A stretch of DNA of 64,000 nucleotides from Embleya sp045207655 (GCF_045207655.1 NZ_CP108785.1:3162001-3226000), one strand, 5' to 3'; positions 17,090 to 26,394 are shown, counted from the stretch's first letter. Translations and numbers: made by a program. Notes: a model not told the origin generated them from the sequence alone.

Positions 17090-18199
17090 TCAGGACGTGG
17101 GCGAGGGGCAGTGCAGGTTCGGCGCGTCGGGTCGGGCGCCCGCGGCGCTCAGCCCGGCGAAGCCGGTGCCGGCCAGACCCAGTACCGCCTGGGCGGTGGC
17201 CCGGGTGGCGGTGGACGGGTCGAATCCGGTGGCGTCGTACGCGATCGCGCCACGCGTGGCGGGCGTTCCGAAGCAGGGGACCTGGCGCTCGGTGATGAAG
17301 TGTCGCGCGGTCAGCCCGGGCAGCACCCGCCACGAGGACAGCAGCGCCTGCGCGGCCAGGCCGGTGCTGTTGGCGTTCGAGGTGCCGGCTCCGGGGGTGC
17401 CGAAGCCGCCGTCGGCGAGTTGGTGGCCCACCAGCCAGTTCAGGCCGGCCGCCGCCTCCTGCGGGCGGCCGGTGGCGGCGAGTGCCTGCACGCTCATCGC
17501 GGTCGAATCCGCGTCGCTGGTGCAGGTGGGCTTGCCGAAGTCGAGCGGGAACCCGCCGTCCGCGCAACGCGCGCCGGCCAGGAAGTCGACCGCGCCGGCC
17601 GGTGCGCCCGCCGGCGTGCGGTCCAGGGCCAGCAGCGCGAGGGACTGGCTGAACGCGTTGCTGTAGTCACCCCACGGCGAGAGGTCGGTGAACCGGCCCG
17701 AGGGCTGTTGCAGCGAGCGCAGCCGAGTCGGCAGGTCGACGCCGCCGAAGCTGCTCGGGTTCGCCCCGCGCACCTCGGCCGCGAGCAGCAGCTTGGCGGT
17801 GGCGCCGGCGTAGGCGTTGGTGGTGCCGTCGCCGATGTAGCCGGAGAGTATCTCCGGGCGGGCCAGCCATGTGGTGGCCTTGGCCGCGTTCTGCTCGGCC
17901 ACCCCGGCGGCGGCGAACGCGAGGATCGCGTCGATGGTCAGACCCTGGTCGGGGTAGGTCACCCCGTCGAAGGTCGCCTCGAAGCGTTCCCCGTCGACGA
18001 GTTGCCGGGCCAGCCAACCGGCGGCGGCCTGGGTGCGATTGCCGGCCAGGATGGAACCGGCGGTCGACGGCGCGGAGTTGGTCGGCGCGGAGTTCGCCGG
18101 GGCAGCGGAGGCGGTCGCCGGGACGACGGCGGTCGCCGCGGCGAGGAGCAGACCGCCGAGCAGGGCGGAGATCCTCCGGCCGGGTCGGGTGAGCGTCAT
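17090..18199 (-). CDS. Secreted alpha/alpha-toroid (transcobalamin alpha domain-like) protein
   Basis: A 369-residue exported protein. Residues 1-32 form a signal peptide with RPGRR, a hydrophobic stretch and ATASA. The mature part has helix-pair repeats of the prenyltransferase/squalene oxidase type (DGGFPLDFGKPTCTSDADST, DGGFGTPGAGTSNANSTGLA), each with a DGGF-like turn. The same toroid fold forms the alpha domain of intrinsic factor and transcobalamin. The gene is preceded by a cobalamin riboswitch, so a role in cobalamin capture is likelier than terpene chemistry; this is inference. The start is the ATG at 18199 with GGAAAGG upstream; longer frames would run into the riboswitch. No transporter gene is adjacent. 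Confidence 0.8.
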   Translation of the reverse strand: MTLTRPGRRISALLGGLLLAAATAVVPATASAAPANSAPTNSAPSTAGSILAGNRTQAAAGWLARQLVDGERFEATFDGVTYPDQGLTIDAILAFAAAGVAEQNAAKATTWLARPEILSGYIGDGTTNAYAGATAKLLLAAEVRGANPSSFGGVDLPTRLRSLQQPSGRFTDLSPWGDYSNAFSQSLALLALDRTPAGAPAGAVDFLAGARCADGGFPLDFGKPTCTSDADSTAMSVQALAATGRPQEAAAGLNWLVGHQLADGGFGTPGAGTSNANSTGLAAQALLSSWRVLPGLTARHFITERQVPCFGTPATRGAIAYDATGFDPSTATRATAQAVLGLAGTGFAGLSAAGARPDAPNLHCPSPTS

Positions 18200-18344
18200 G
18201 GTGGAGCCTTTCCGGGCCTGCGACGCGGCATGCCCGGCGGACACGCGGCGCGTTCGACCGCGAACCCGGAGGGCGACACGGCCTCGGCACGGCGGCGCGA
18301 GGGCTCCGCCCCGTAGGCCACGACGGGGAATGGAGAGGGAACGC

Positions 18345-18475
18345 TCCGGCCCCAGGCATTCGGGCTCGCCGTCACGCGGACGGACCACCGCTGCGGGTCA
18401 GCGCCGGATTCGCACCGGACTTCCCCTGCGGCCGAAGATGACGCGGGTCGCCACGCCCCGGATCGAACGGGCACG
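18345..18475 (-). promoter_or_regulatory. Cobalamin riboswitch
   Basis: On the minus strand the leader of the toroid gene contains GGGGAAGTCCGGTGCGAATC followed by CGGCGCTGACCCGCAGCGG. This matches the conserved core of B12 riboswitches (GGGAA, GGTGNGANTCC, CNGNCCCGC). A downstream GAGCCCGAATGCCTG resembles the usual closing part. The core lies about 200 bases before the start codon. Outer limits are estimates. Cobalamin would be expected to lower expression. Confidence 0.85.
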
Positions 18476-18589
18476 GCGGGCCCGGGAGCGGACGTCGCCG
18501 TCGCCCCGAAGATCCTCGGGCGAGACGCTGCGCACTCTACGGACAGTTCGCGGCCGAGGGTAACTCGCTTTCCGGCCAAGGCTTCACGG

Positions 18590-18750
18590 GCCGGCCCCGG
18601 AACCCGGCCCCGCCGAGCCCCCGGGGACGGACCCGGCCCCGCCGAGCCCCACGGGACGGACCCGGGCCCGCCGAGACTCCGGTCAGGTCCGGTCGGCCAC
18701 ACCCCCGGACGGGCCCGAGCCCGCCGAGACCCCCCGGAACGGACCCGAAG
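18590..18750. repeat. Degenerate GC-rich tandem repeat
   Basis: About four imperfect copies of a 30-40 base unit built around GGACCCGGCCCCGCCGAGCC lie between the riboswitch and the stop of the acyl-CoA-dehydrogenase-like gene. No gene is seen in 18476-18754. The copies could pair as hairpins on either strand, so a terminator role is possible. Confidence 0.5.
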
Positions 18751-18754
18751 CCGC

Positions 18755-20023
<1,269 letters not shown>

Positions 20024-20411
20024 GGGCGCATCCCTGGGGTGGACGGTCGGGCCGGGTGGGGAATCCGGGTCGTCGGGGCGACGACCGGAGCCGGGCCGGG
20101 CGGCCCGGACGGGCCGACCCCGGCCGGGGGATACCAGGACACCTGCGCACGGTAGGTGCCCGGCCGCCGGCCCGGGATCGTCCGGCGCGACAAAGCCGAG
20201 CCGGGTTCTTCGTCGGGGCCCACCTATGGGTCCGAATCCCCCTCTTGCGGGGACCGGATCCGGTGATGAACCGTCGATATCGAAGCGACGCGATCACACT
20301 GTGGCTTGGTGCCCGGTGACGGAAAGTGTCGCCGGCATTGGCCATTCGGACGAAGCACCCGGTACGCGGCGCGGCCTAGCGTCGATCACACATCGACCGG
20401 AAGGACGCGAT
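20024..20411. other. Intergenic region upstream of the D-amino acid operon
   Basis: No gene is seen. TAGCGT near 20379 is a candidate -10 element for the operon that starts at 20412, and GGAAGGACG before the ATG is its ribosome site. A short stretch near 20215-20240 resembles a tRNA T-arm but no tRNA can be folded around it. Confidence 0.4.
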
Positions 20412-21449
20412 ATGAGCGCCGAGCTGCACACCCGTGCCGTCGTGGCGGACACGCACAACGACCTCCTGATGGCGGTGGTCGAACGACCACCAAGCCGCTG
20501 GGCGAGTTTCTTCCGGGAACAATGGCTGCCCCAGCTTCGCGAGGGTGGGGTGGACATCCAGGTCCTGCCGGTGTTCGTGGACGACCAGTTCCGCCCGGAG
20601 GGCGCGCTGCGCCGGACACTGCGGATGGTCGAGTGCGCGCACGCGATCGCCGAGGGCAACCCGGACGACGTGCGGCTGTGCCTGGACGGCGACGACATCG
20701 ACGCGGCGCTGGCCGCCGGCAGGATCGCGCTGGTGCTCGCGTTGGAGAGCGCGCCCGGCGTGGACGCCGACCTGGAACTGTTCCGCACCCTGTACCGCCT
20801 CGGCGTCCGGGTCGCCTCGATCGCGCACTGGGGCCGCTCCGCGCTGGGCGACGGCAGCGGTGAGGACGCCACCGGCAGCCGGCTGACCCACGCCGGTGTC
20901 GAGGCGCTGCGCGAGATGGAACGGCTCGGCATCGTGTTCGACATCTCCCACCTGGGGGCCGTCGGCGTCGCACACGTGTTGGAGGAGGCGACCCGTCCGC
21001 TGATCGCCACCCACTCGGGTGCCCGGGCGTTGTGCGACCACCACCGGAACCTGACCGACGAGCAGATCCGGGGCGTGGCCGCCACGGGCGGCGTCGTGTG
21101 CGTCAACTTCGTGCCCGACTTCCTGTCCCGGGACCGGGACCGGCAGAACATCGACGGGCTCGTCGACCACATCGAGCACATCATCGATCTGGTGGGTGTC
21201 GACCACGTCGGGATCGGCCCCGACTTCCTGCGCGAGGTGCTCGCCGACATCACCCCGCCGTGCTGCGAGGGCGTCGACTACACCGGCGTGGACACCACCA
21301 CCGAACTGCCCGGGCTGAACGGCCCGGCCGAACTTCCCGCGCTCACCGAGGCGTTGGTGCGGCGCGGACTGGGTGAGAAGGAGATCATGGCGATCCTCGG
21401 CGGCAATGTGCACAGGCTGTTCCGTGCCGAGCTGGGCCTGGCCCGATGA
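20412..21449 (+). CDS. Membrane dipeptidase-like (peptidase M19)
   Basis: A 345-residue zinc dipeptidase of the renal dipeptidase family. It has the His-x-Asp metal pair His15/Asp17 (ADTHNDL), the ALES bridging-Glu segment, ISHLG and ATHSGAR histidines, and a late VGIGPDF aspartate. M19 enzymes cut dipeptides and often accept a D-residue on the C-terminal side. There is no signal peptide, so it is cytoplasmic. Start: ATG at 20412 after GGAAGGACG. It is the first gene of a four-gene operon with an M20 hydrolase, GNAT transferase and racemase, and would release D-amino acids for that pathway (inference). Confidence 0.88.
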   Translation: MSAELHTRAVVADTHNDLLMAVVERPPSRWASFFREQWLPQLREGGVDIQVLPVFVDDQFRPEGALRRTLRMVECAHAIAEGNPDDVRLCLDGDDIDAALAAGRIALVLALESAPGVDADLELFRTLYRLGVRVASIAHWGRSALGDGSGEDATGSRLTHAGVEALREMERLGIVFDISHLGAVGVAHVLEEATRPLIATHSGARALCDHHRNLTDEQIRGVAATGGVVCVNFVPDFLSRDRDRQNIDGLVDHIEHIIDLVGVDHVGIGPDFLREVLADITPPCCEGVDYTGVDTTTELPGLNGPAELPALTEALVRRGLGEKEIMAILGGNVHRLFRAELGLAR

Positions 21450-22591
21450 CCGGCGCGACGGCCGGTTCGACGGCCGGTACACCCGTGTTCGACACCGACG
21501 CGATGCTGGCCGACCTGGCCGAGCTGGTGCGTTGCGAGTCCTTCTCCGCCGACCTGGCGGCGGTGGCGCGCAGCGCGGACGTGGTCGCCGCCCAGGGTGC
21601 GCGTCACCTCGGCGCGCAGCCGCGCCGGATCGTGCTGGATGGGGTGACCCACCTGCAATGGACGTTCGGCACTCCGCGCGTCCTGCTGGTCGGGCACCAC
21701 GACACGGTGTGGCCGATGGGCTCGTTGGCCACCCACCCGTGGTCGGTCGTGGACGGGATCGCCCGGGGGCCGGGCGTCTTCGACATGAAGGCCGGCCTGG
21801 TCCAGATGTTCCACGCGCTCGCCTCGTTGCACTCGCTGGACGGCATCGGTGTGCTGATCACCGGCGACGAGGAGGTCGGCTCGACCACCTCGCGCGCCCT
21901 GATCGAGGACTCGGCCCGCGGTTGCGCGGCGACCTTCGTCCTGGAGGCGTCCGCCGACGGCGGGGCGTTGAAGACCGGGCGCAAGGGCGGCTCGCACTAC
22001 GAGTTGGTCGTACACGGCAAGGCCGCGCACGCGGGCCTGGAGCCGGAGAAGGGGATCAACGCGGCGATCGAGGCCGCCCACCTGGTGCTCGCGCTCGGCG
22101 GCCTGGCCGATCTGGCGGACGAGGGCGCCTTGGACGGATGGCGCACCACGGTGACCCCCACGGTGGTCGAGGCGGGCGCGGTGTCCAACACCGTCCCGGA
22201 TCGTGCCCGGGTGACCGTGGACGTACGGGTGCCCACGATCAAGGCCCAGGAGCGGGTGGACGAGTTGATCCGGGCGCTGCCCACGACCGTGCCGGGTGCT
22301 CGGCTCGAGGTGCTCGGCGGCCCCAACCGACCCCCGCTGGAGGAGAGTTCCTCCAGCGCGCTGTTCGACCTCGCGGACCGGGTGGCGAGCGGCAGCGGCC
22401 TGCCGCCGCTGCGTGCCGCGGCCGTCGGGGGCGCCTCCGACGGCAACTTCACCGCCGGCGTCGGCTGCCCGACCCTGGACGGTCTGGGCGCGGTCGGCGG
22501 CGGTGCGCACGCCGACCACGAGCACGTGATCGTGTCCGAGTTGGCGCCGCGTGCGCTGCTGCTCGCCGGTCTGATCGAGGCGGTGCGATGA
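21446..22591 (+). CDS. M20 family metallohydrolase (candidate N-succinyl-L-amino acid hydrolase)
   Basis: A 381-residue zinc hydrolase related to glutamate carboxypeptidase, DapE and ArgE. Metal and catalytic motifs are present: LLVGHHDTVWP, GVFDMKAG, the GDEEVGS glutamates, EASADG and AHADHEH near the end. A dimerisation lid domain lies between (HGKAAHAGLEPEKG). ATGA overlap with the dipeptidase gene shows coupling. In the known racemase pathway an M20 enzyme removes the succinyl group from N-succinyl-L-amino acids; that role is inferred from neighbours. A peptidase acting on peptides is the alternative. Confidence 0.85.
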   Translation: MTGATAGSTAGTPVFDTDAMLADLAELVRCESFSADLAAVARSADVVAAQGARHLGAQPRRIVLDGVTHLQWTFGTPRVLLVGHHDTVWPMGSLATHPWSVVDGIARGPGVFDMKAGLVQMFHALASLHSLDGIGVLITGDEEVGSTTSRALIEDSARGCAATFVLEASADGGALKTGRKGGSHYELVVHGKAAHAGLEPEKGINAAIEAAHLVLALGGLADLADEGALDGWRTTVTPTVVEAGAVSNTVPDRARVTVDVRVPTIKAQERVDELIRALPTTVPGARLEVLGGPNRPPLEESSSSALFDLADRVASGSGLPPLRAAAVGGASDGNFTAGVGCPTLDGLGAVGGGAHADHEHVIVSELAPRALLLAGLIEAVR

Positions 22592-23373
22592 GCGCCGTGA
22601 TCATCCGGGAGCTGCACGAACTCCACGAGCTCGAGGACGCGTTCACCCTGTTCTGCGAGATCTGGGGGACCGGACCGGGCAACGCGCCGATGTCCGTCGA
22701 ACAGATGCGCGCGCTCTCGCACGCCGGGAACTACGTCGCCGGGGCCTACGCGGAAGGGCGCATGATCGGCGCCACCGTCGGGTTCTTCGGCGCTCCCATC
22801 GCCCGCACGATGCACTCGCACATCACCGGCGCCCGCCCCGGCCACGCGGCCGGTTTCGCGCTCAAGCTGCACCAGCGCAACTGGGCCCTGGCCCGCGGCG
22901 TGACCCGGATCACCTGGACCTACGATCCGCTGATCCGGCGCAACGCGCACTTCAACGTGACCAAACTGGCCGGTCGCCCGGACGGTTACCTGCCCAACTT
23001 CTACGGTTCGGTCGACGACGCGATCAACGGCGGCACCGACACCGACCGCGCGCTGGTGATCTGGGACCTGTCCGACCCCGGGGTGGTCGCGGCCGCGAAC
23101 CTGACGCCGATCCCGTTCGTGGTTCCGGCGGGTGCGGTGGCCGCGCTGTCCGTCGAGGGCGACCTGCCGGTCCTGGGCCGGACCGACGCCGACCACCTGC
23201 TCGTCGAGGTCCCCGCGGATATCGAGAAGCTGCGGCGCACCGACCCCGGAGCCGCCAAGGACTGGCGGATCGCCCTGCGCGAGGTGCTGGGCGGCCTGCT
23301 GGCCGACGGCGCGCGGGTGATCGGCTTCCAGGACAAGTCCCGCTACGTCCTCACGCGCGACACCGCCGCGTGA
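22588..23373 (+). CDS. GNAT-superfamily acyltransferase (COG3375-like, candidate D-amino acid N-succinyltransferase)
   Basis: A 261-residue protein. The first 150 residues form a GNAT-like domain (HAGNYVAGAYAEGRMIGATV, WALARGVTRITWTYDPLIRR, NVTKLAG). The C-terminal part, with KLRRTDPGAA and WRIALREVLGGL, is specific to this subfamily. It overlaps the previous gene by ATGA and sits 29 bases before the racemase. In Geobacillus-type D-amino acid conversion, a GNAT enzyme succinylates D-amino acids; the same job is inferred here. A clear paralogue is encoded at 51226-52143. Confidence 0.8.
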   Translation: MSAVIIRELHELHELEDAFTLFCEIWGTGPGNAPMSVEQMRALSHAGNYVAGAYAEGRMIGATVGFFGAPIARTMHSHITGARPGHAAGFALKLHQRNWALARGVTRITWTYDPLIRRNAHFNVTKLAGRPDGYLPNFYGSVDDAINGGTDTDRALVIWDLSDPGVVAAANLTPIPFVVPAGAVAALSVEGDLPVLGRTDADHLLVEVPADIEKLRRTDPGAAKDWRIALREVLGGLLADGARVIGFQDKSRYVLTRDTAA

Positions 23374-23402
23374 CCCCCCCAACGATCAGGAGCCCAGGCA
23401 CC

Positions 23403-24503
23403 ATGAAGATCACCGGAATCGAACTGCGCCGGATCGCGATGCCGTTGCGCGCGCCGTTCCGCACCTCCTTCGGCGTCGAGACCGCACGCGACATCCTGCT
23501 GCTCCGCGTGGTCACGCCGGAGGCGGAGGGATGGGGCGAGTGCGTCGCGATGTCGGATCCGCTGTACAACTCGGAGTACGTGGACGGCGCGGTCGACGTG
23601 CTCAAGCGCTTCTTCATCCCGGCGCTGCCGGAGCGGGTGGACGCCCTGTCGGTCAAGCGGGCGCTGAAGCCGTTCAAGGGCCACAAGATGGCCAAGGCGG
23701 CGCTGGAGACCGGCGTACTGGACGCCCAACTGCGGACCGCAGGACAGTCGTTCGGATCGTTCCTGGGCGCATCCCGGGATCGGGTGCCGTGCGGGGTGTC
23801 CGTGGGGATCATGGACTCGATTCCGCAACTGCTCGAATCGGTCGATGAGTTCGTCGACGAGGGTTATGTGCGGATCAAGCTGAAGATCGAGCCGGGCTGG
23901 GACCTGGCGCCGGTGCGCGCGGTGCGCGAGCGATTCGGCGACGATCTGCTGCTGCAGGTGGACGCGAACGCCGCGTACACGCTGGCCGACGCGCGTCAAC
24001 TGGCCAAGCTGGACGCGTTCGACCTGCTGCTGATCGAACAGCCGCTGGCCGACGACGACCTGGTCCAGCACGCTCAATTGGCCAAGCAGATGCGCACGCC
24101 GATCTGCCTGGACGAGTCGATCGAGTCGGTCGAGGACGCCGCGGCGGCGATCACCCTGGGCTCCGCGTCGATCATCAACATCAAGCCCGGTCGGGTCGGC
24201 GGCTACCTGGAGGCCAAGGCGATCCACGACCTGTGCGTGGCGCACGGCGTACCGGTGTGGTGCGGCGGCATGTTGGAGACCGGGTTGGGTCGGGCCGCCA
24301 ACGTGGCGCTGGCCGCGCTGCCCGGCTTCATCCTCCCCGGCGACACATCGGCCTCGCGCCGCTACTACGCCACCGACATCACCACGCCGTTCGAACTCGC
24401 CGACGGCCACCTCGATGTGCCCACCGGCCCCGGTGTGGGCATCGACCCGATCGTCGACATCCTGGACTCGGTGACCACGTCCAGCGAGTGGATCAAGTTC
24501 TGA
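23403..24503 (+). CDS. N-succinylamino acid racemase / o-succinylbenzoate synthase family enzyme
   Basis: A 366-residue enolase-superfamily enzyme. All catalytic residues are in place: the KxK pair Lys159/Lys161 (IKLKIEP), metal ligands Asp187 (VDANAAY), Glu212 (IEQPL) and Asp237 (LDESI), and Lys261 on the opposite face (NIKPGRVGG). Members racemise N-acylamino acids, make o-succinylbenzoate for menaquinone, or do both. No other men genes are nearby, and the M20 and GNAT partners point to N-succinylamino acid racemisation (inference). Start: ATG at 23403 with AGGAG ten bases upstream; an earlier GTG at 23370 lacks one. A strong hairpin follows the stop. Confidence 0.87.
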   Translation: MKITGIELRRIAMPLRAPFRTSFGVETARDILLLRVVTPEAEGWGECVAMSDPLYNSEYVDGAVDVLKRFFIPALPERVDALSVKRALKPFKGHKMAKAALETGVLDAQLRTAGQSFGSFLGASRDRVPCGVSVGIMDSIPQLLESVDEFVDEGYVRIKLKIEPGWDLAPVRAVRERFGDDLLLQVDANAAYTLADARQLAKLDAFDLLLIEQPLADDDLVQHAQLAKQMRTPICLDESIESVEDAAAAITLGSASIINIKPGRVGGYLEAKAIHDLCVAHGVPVWCGGMLETGLGRAANVALAALPGFILPGDTSASRRYYATDITTPFELADGHLDVPTGPGVGIDPIVDILDSVTTSSEWIKF

Positions 24504-24509
24504 GACACC

Positions 24510-24543
24510 CGACGGCGCCCGGTCGTTCGACCGGGCGCCGTCG
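24510..24543 (+). terminator. Hairpin terminator after the D-amino acid operon
   Basis: A perfect 15-bp stem, CGACGGCGCCCGGTC and its complement around a GTTC loop, begins six bases after the racemase stop. There is no T-run. Confidence 0.8.
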
Positions 24544-24664
24544 GCCCCATGAATCGGGACGAACGCATCCGCCGACCGGGCGTCGTCGTCCGGGGACCGG
24601 TCATCGGCATCCGCATCATGAGACGCGTTGGACGGCGCGAGGCGGGTGTGCCAGGTTCGACGTC

Positions 24665-24712
24665 ATGCGACGTCGGATGATTATTACCGGCAGCGTGCCG
24701 ACACCGGGCTGA
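24665..24712 (+). CDS. Ile/Thr/Val-containing leader peptide of an attenuator
   Basis: A 15-codon frame, MRRRMIITGSVPTPG, ends in TGA 39 bases before a hairpin with a T-run. Consecutive Ile-Ile-Thr codons (ATT ATT ACC) are rare AT-rich codons here and resemble leaders of ilv operons. A ribosome stalling on them would alter downstream folding. The ATG at 24677 is an alternative start. No strong ribosome site is seen. Confidence 0.6.
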   Translation: MRRRMIITGSVPTPG

Positions 24713-24751
24713 CCAGGACGACCACTTCCCTGCGGCCCACCGTCCGCACGC

Positions 24752-24787
24752 AGACCTCTCGCGCTTCGCGAGGGGTCTTTCTGTTTT
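24752..24787 (+). terminator. Attenuator-type intrinsic terminator
   Basis: A 12-bp stem (arms 24752-24763 and 24767-24778, one T-G pair) with a three-base loop is followed by CTTTCTGTTTT. A real T-run is rare in this GC-rich DNA. It lies between the leader peptide and the ACT-domain gene, the order expected for transcription attenuation. Confidence 0.8.
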
Positions 24788-24860
24788 CCCGGCCCGGCCC
24801 TGCCTCCGACGCTCGTCGACGCCACCCGATCCCCGCACTGCGACAGGAGAACAGCGACTC

Positions 24861-25250
24861 ATGGTTGACGACGGCACCCAGGTCCTCGAAGCCCCCCGGT
24901 TCGTGGAGTCCGCCCCGAGCCTCGCCGATCCCGCTCCGAGCCCGGCCGATCCGGCCGCGGCCGCGGCGCCCGCCGTGCCCGCACCGCTCACCGCGCCCGA
25001 GGGCGACGCGGTCGATCCCGTCGGCGAGACCGCCCGGCTGGTGGCCCGGATGCGCCACGGCCACGGCGTGCTCGCCCGGGTCGCCACCACGCTGAACAAC
25101 CACGGCGTACGTCGACTCACGTACGTGTCCACCGAGTTCGGTGCCGCCACCGTCGAGGTCACCGTGCTCGCCCGGGACGCGGCCCGGGTCGAGGCGAGAC
25201 TGCGCCGGATGGTCGAGGTGGTCGAGGTCGGCCGGGTACCCGCGACCTGA
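24861..25250 (+). CDS. ACT-domain protein, acetolactate synthase small-subunit-like
   Basis: A 129-residue protein. Residues 1-55 are Ala/Pro-rich and probably disordered. Residues 58-125 form one ACT domain (HGHGVLARVATTLNNHGVRR, then STEFGAATVEVTVLARDAAR and LRRMVEVVEVGRV), closest in pattern to the IlvM/IlvN regulatory subunits of acetolactate synthase. No catalytic large subunit is next to it. An ilv-like leader peptide and attenuator precede it, which supports a link to branched-chain amino acids. Ribosome site AGGAG lies about 11 bases before the ATG. Partner enzyme unknown. Confidence 0.75.
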   Translation: MVDDGTQVLEAPRFVESAPSLADPAPSPADPAAAAAPAVPAPLTAPEGDAVDPVGETARLVARMRHGHGVLARVATTLNNHGVRRLTYVSTEFGAATVEVTVLARDAARVEARLRRMVEVVEVGRVPAT

Positions 25251-25336
25251 CCGGCGCGCGTACGTACGTTCGCCGCGCCCGCCGCGCCGGCCGACCACCA
25301 CGCGATACGTCCACCGGGACGGGTGGTTGGTAAGGA

Positions 25337-25366
25337 TTGACATGAATCAACCGAGATCTCCATACT
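25337..25366 (+). promoter_or_regulatory. Consensus-like promoter
   Basis: TTGACA at 25337-25342 and CATACT at 25361-25366 are separated by 18 bases, close to the housekeeping sigma consensus. Transcription should start near 25373, inside the palindrome that follows. Confidence 0.65.
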
Positions 25367-25369
25367 GCT

Positions 25370-25391
25370 TGTGTAGTCACATGACTACACA
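25370..25391. promoter_or_regulatory. Perfect 22-bp palindromic operator
   Basis: The half-site TGTGTAGTCA and its exact complement TGACTACACA are separated by CA. The palindrome covers the predicted transcription start of the promoter at 25337-25366, a classic repressor position. Its form fits GntR- or TetR-family sites. No regulator gene is adjacent, so the protein that binds is unknown. Confidence 0.65.
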
Positions 25392-25486
25392 TGGCGACCG
25401 GTCCTCCGGGCGACCGCAGGTGCTCCGCCCGCTTCGGAGACGTGTCGGGTTCGACCGCGGCCCCGCGCCCGACCCTCGGAGAACTC

Positions 25487-26332
25487 GTGCTCTACGGCAG
25501 CGCATTGCGAGACGACCTGGCCCGCGCGCGGACCATGCCGCTGGTCGGCATCCACGACATGTACTCCGCGTCCTTGGCGGCGAGCCACTTCGACGGCTTC
25601 TTCGTCTCCGGCTTCGGCTTCGCCGCCTCGTACTACGGGCTGCCCGACATCGGCTTCATCGCCTGGCCCGACATGGTGGCCTTCGTCGAACGCCTGCGCC
25701 TCGCCTTTCCCCGGCAGCACCTCCTGGTCGACATCGACGACGGGTACGGCGATCCGGAGGTGGCCTGCCATGTGGTGCGGCGGCTGGACCGGGCCGGGGC
25801 GTCCGGGGTGATCCTGGAGGATCAGGCGCGGCCCCGGCGCTGCGGTCACGCGGACGGCAAACTGCTGCTGCCGCTGGACGACTACCTGGACAAGCTGACC
25901 CGGGTCCTGGACTGCCGCGGCGACCTGGTCGTGGTCGCGCGCACCGACGCCACCGAGCCGGACGACATCCTGCGCCGCGCGAAGGCGCTGGCCAAGACCG
26001 ACGCGGACGTGGTCCTGGTGGACGGCGTGCGCAGCGTCGAGTGGATCCGCCGGATCCGCGCGGCGGTCGCGGACAAGCCGCTGCTGTTCAACCAGATCGC
26101 GGGCGGCAAGTCGCCGCGCCTGTCCCTGACCGAACTGGCCGACCTGGGCGTGGACGCGGCGATCTACAGCACACCGTGCCTGTTCGCCGCGCACACCGCG
26201 ATCGACACCGCGCTGGCCGAACTGATCCGGTCCGACGGCCGGTTGCCCGCGCCCGACGGCCCGGCCGCGGTCGGCGTCCGAACCGCCACCGAACTCCTGG
26301 AACGAAACCTCGGCACCCGACACTCGCCGTGA
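25487..26332 (+). CDS. Isocitrate lyase / PEP mutase superfamily enzyme
   Basis: About 281 residues. It has the superfamily's beta-barrel landmarks: GFFVSGFGFAASYYGLPD, the metal-binding DIDDGYG, ILEDQ, RRCGH near the gating loop (KRCGH in most members) and VARTDA. Members cleave or rearrange 2-hydroxy acids and phosphonates; RCGH with EDQ fits a C-C lyase such as methylisocitrate lyase-like enzymes rather than PEP mutase itself. The substrate cannot be told. The GTG at 25487 is chosen because GGAG precedes it by five bases and the family N terminus aligns there. An ATG at 25391 would lie within the operator and lacks a ribosome site. Confidence 0.78.
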   Translation: MLYGSALRDDLARARTMPLVGIHDMYSASLAASHFDGFFVSGFGFAASYYGLPDIGFIAWPDMVAFVERLRLAFPRQHLLVDIDDGYGDPEVACHVVRRLDRAGASGVILEDQARPRRCGHADGKLLLPLDDYLDKLTRVLDCRGDLVVVARTDATEPDDILRRAKALAKTDADVVLVDGVRSVEWIRRIRAAVADKPLLFNQIAGGKSPRLSLTELADLGVDAAIYSTPCLFAAHTAIDTALAELIRSDGRLPAPDGPAAVGVRTATELLERNLGTRHSP

Positions 26333-26367
26333 CCGATCGTATGTGACCTGAATCACTTCCGAGGTCA

Positions 26368-26394
26368 TGTCACGTTCCGCCGACCTTTCCCGTC
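26368..26394 (+). promoter_or_regulatory. Candidate ECF41 promoter
   Basis: TGTCACG at 26368-26374 and CGTC at 26391-26394, 16 bases apart, match the ECF41 promoter pattern (TGTCACA ... CGTC). It lies 30 bases before the ATG of the oxidoreductase whose operon encodes the ECF41 factor, so autoregulation is likely. A TGACCT ... AGGTCA inverted repeat also spans 26344-26367. Confidence 0.6.

Noticed and set aside
17090..18199. Terpene cyclase or squalene cyclase
   Set aside because: The repeats share the fold, but no catalytic DxDD or DCTAE motif is seen and the protein is secreted and behind a cobalamin riboswitch.
20205..20245. tRNA T-arm-like sequence (GGGTCCGAATCCC)
   Set aside because: No matching acceptor, D or anticodon stems and no CCA or suitable fold could be placed around it.
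23403..24503. Menaquinone o-succinylbenzoate synthase (menC)
   Set aside because: No other men genes are near, and the M20 and GNAT partners match the N-succinylamino acid racemase pathway. Not fully excluded, as the family can do both.
25391..25486. Longer N terminus for the PEP mutase family gene from ATG 25391
   Set aside because: The ATG lies in the operator, lacks a ribosome site, and the extra 32 residues do not fit the family; GTG 25487 has GGAG five bases before it.
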